DNA of 5,950 bases from CAYMST01 sp964393115 (GTDB taxonomy: Bacteria > Bacteroidota > Bacteroidia > Cytophagales > Cyclobacteriaceae), in contig CAYMST010000288.1 in NCBI GenBank assembly GCA_964393115.1, positions 1 to 5,950 of the forward strand, in the 5' to 3' direction. The notes under the pieces were generated by a model. That model was not told where the DNA came from, ran no database searches, and saw only the letters and a program-made list of their open reading frames with translations. Shown piece after piece: positions 5,549 through 5,950 of this stretch. Both the position numbers and the translations under genes were made by a program. Within the stretch, counting starts at the first letter, position 1; each line of letters opens with the position of its first letter.

Positions 5549-5950
5549 TTGGTAAATACCGTAATCATAAAAGATATTCGAAGTGCGTTTCGCTGGAAAT
5601 TCAAATTAATGGAATTTCCCTTGCTCTTATTTCTCTTCTATTTTGTTTGGTCATTTGTCAGAAGTTCCTTCACCAATACAAACCAGAATACCTTATGGAT
5701 TGTACCCTATGTGAAGCCGTTTTTTTACTTGGTCGAACCCGTTATTTTTTTTATCATCATTTTTTTATCAGTGATAAATTTCAAATTCGAGAAGAAGCTA
5801 CTTTTTTTTTATGTTCAGGTATTTTTACTACTCTCGGTTTACGCACTTTCAGTCCTTGCTAATTTCGATCTGCTAAACTTGGGAAACTCGGTTAAGTTCT
5901 TCCTAGGATATTTCAAGTTTATCTTTCTCGTGCTTTACGTTCAATTATAT
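5549..5950 (+). CDS. Polytopic membrane protein, probable Wzy-type polysaccharide polymerase, N-terminal part
   Basis: A frame with a stop at 5534-5536 stays open to the right edge and gives 134 residues from a TTG at 5549. A basic, cytoplasmic-looking leader (KDIRSAFRWKFKL, 8-20) is followed by a first membrane helix (about 22-38), a polar loop (RSSFTNTNQNT, 38-48), a second helix (about 58-77), a charged turn (KFEKK, 79-83), a third helix (about 84-105) and a fourth one after NSVKFFLGYFKF (113-124). The pattern, rich in Phe and Leu, with many helices and placed among Wzx, glycosyltransferase and sulfotransferase genes, fits an O-antigen/exopolysaccharide polymerase (Wzy) or ligase; no diagnostic motif is visible in the part present. 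ATG at 5609 (codon 21) is an alternative start but would remove the basic leader. Several long T-runs occur in the frame. The coding call is sound; the function rests mostly on context. Confidence 0.72.
   Translation, partial: MVNTVIIKDIRSAFRWKFKLMEFPLLLFLFYFVWSFVRSSFTNTNQNTLWIVPYVKPFFYLVEPVIFFIIIFLSVINFKFEKKLLFFYVQVFLLLSVYALSVLANFDLLNLGNSVKFFLGYFKFIFLVLYVQLY
5802..5810 (+). repeat. T9 homopolymer tract inside the polymerase-like gene
   Basis: Nine consecutive T residues encode part of a membrane segment (Leu-Phe-Phe-Tyr, codons 85-88). Shorter runs lie upstream in the same gene: T7 at 5720-5726, T8 at 5745-5752 and T7 at 5760-5766. Phe-rich helices in an AT-rich genome produce such runs without any special function, but they are possible slippage sites. 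Confidence 0.55.

Noticed and set aside
5647..5862. + strand ORF of 71 codons near the right edge
   Set aside because: It is the out-of-frame shadow of the membrane protein gene that starts near 5549; the other frame gives proper membrane helices with a basic leader and stays open to the edge.

Overview
The window is AT-rich (roughly 38% G+C by eye) and holds a tightly packed, single-direction stretch of a surface or secreted polysaccharide biosynthesis locus. Both edges cut through genes. All six supported genes are on the + strand. They are: the C-terminal end of a Wzx-type flippase, a two-domain radical SAM / polysaccharide pyruvyltransferase fusion, a GT4 glycosyltransferase, a Sulfotransfer_1-type sulfotransferase, a Sulfotransfer_2-type sulfotransferase, and the N-terminal part of a membrane protein that looks like a Wzy-type polymerase. 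No RNA gene, insertion sequence, CRISPR array, terminator or convincing promoter was found; the operon promoter must lie to the left of the window.

The organism cannot be fixed from this window. A Wzx/Wzy-like gene set with sulfotransferases suggests a Gram-negative, quite possibly marine or aquatic, bacterium. Start codons lack usable Shine-Dalgarno sequences and sit behind A/T-rich leaders, which would fit Bacteroidota. The apparent TTG starts of two genes are less typical of that phylum, so this stays a guess.

Layout: the flippase tail (2-286) overlaps the fusion gene (267-2510) by 20 bp. The fusion gene overlaps the glycosyltransferase (2507-3754) by 4 bp (TTGA). The glycosyltransferase overlaps the first sulfotransferase (3735-4502) by 20 bp. 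The second sulfotransferase (4506-5390) follows after 3 bp, in the same reading frame as the first. A 158-bp gap (5391-5548), the only sizeable one, precedes the polymerase-like gene (5549 to the right edge), which probably starts with TTG and is easily missed.

How they may work together (inference): glycosyltransferases, one of them here, build a lipid-linked repeat unit. The fusion protein may add a pyruvate ketal and carry out a second, unknown radical reaction on a sugar or sugar precursor. The two sulfotransferases may place sulfate esters at two different positions. The flippase would export the unit and the Wzy-like protein would polymerise it, giving a sulfated, probably pyruvylated, strongly acidic polysaccharide. 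The most unusual items are the radical SAM-pyruvyltransferase fusion and the in-frame tandem of two unrelated sulfotransferase families.
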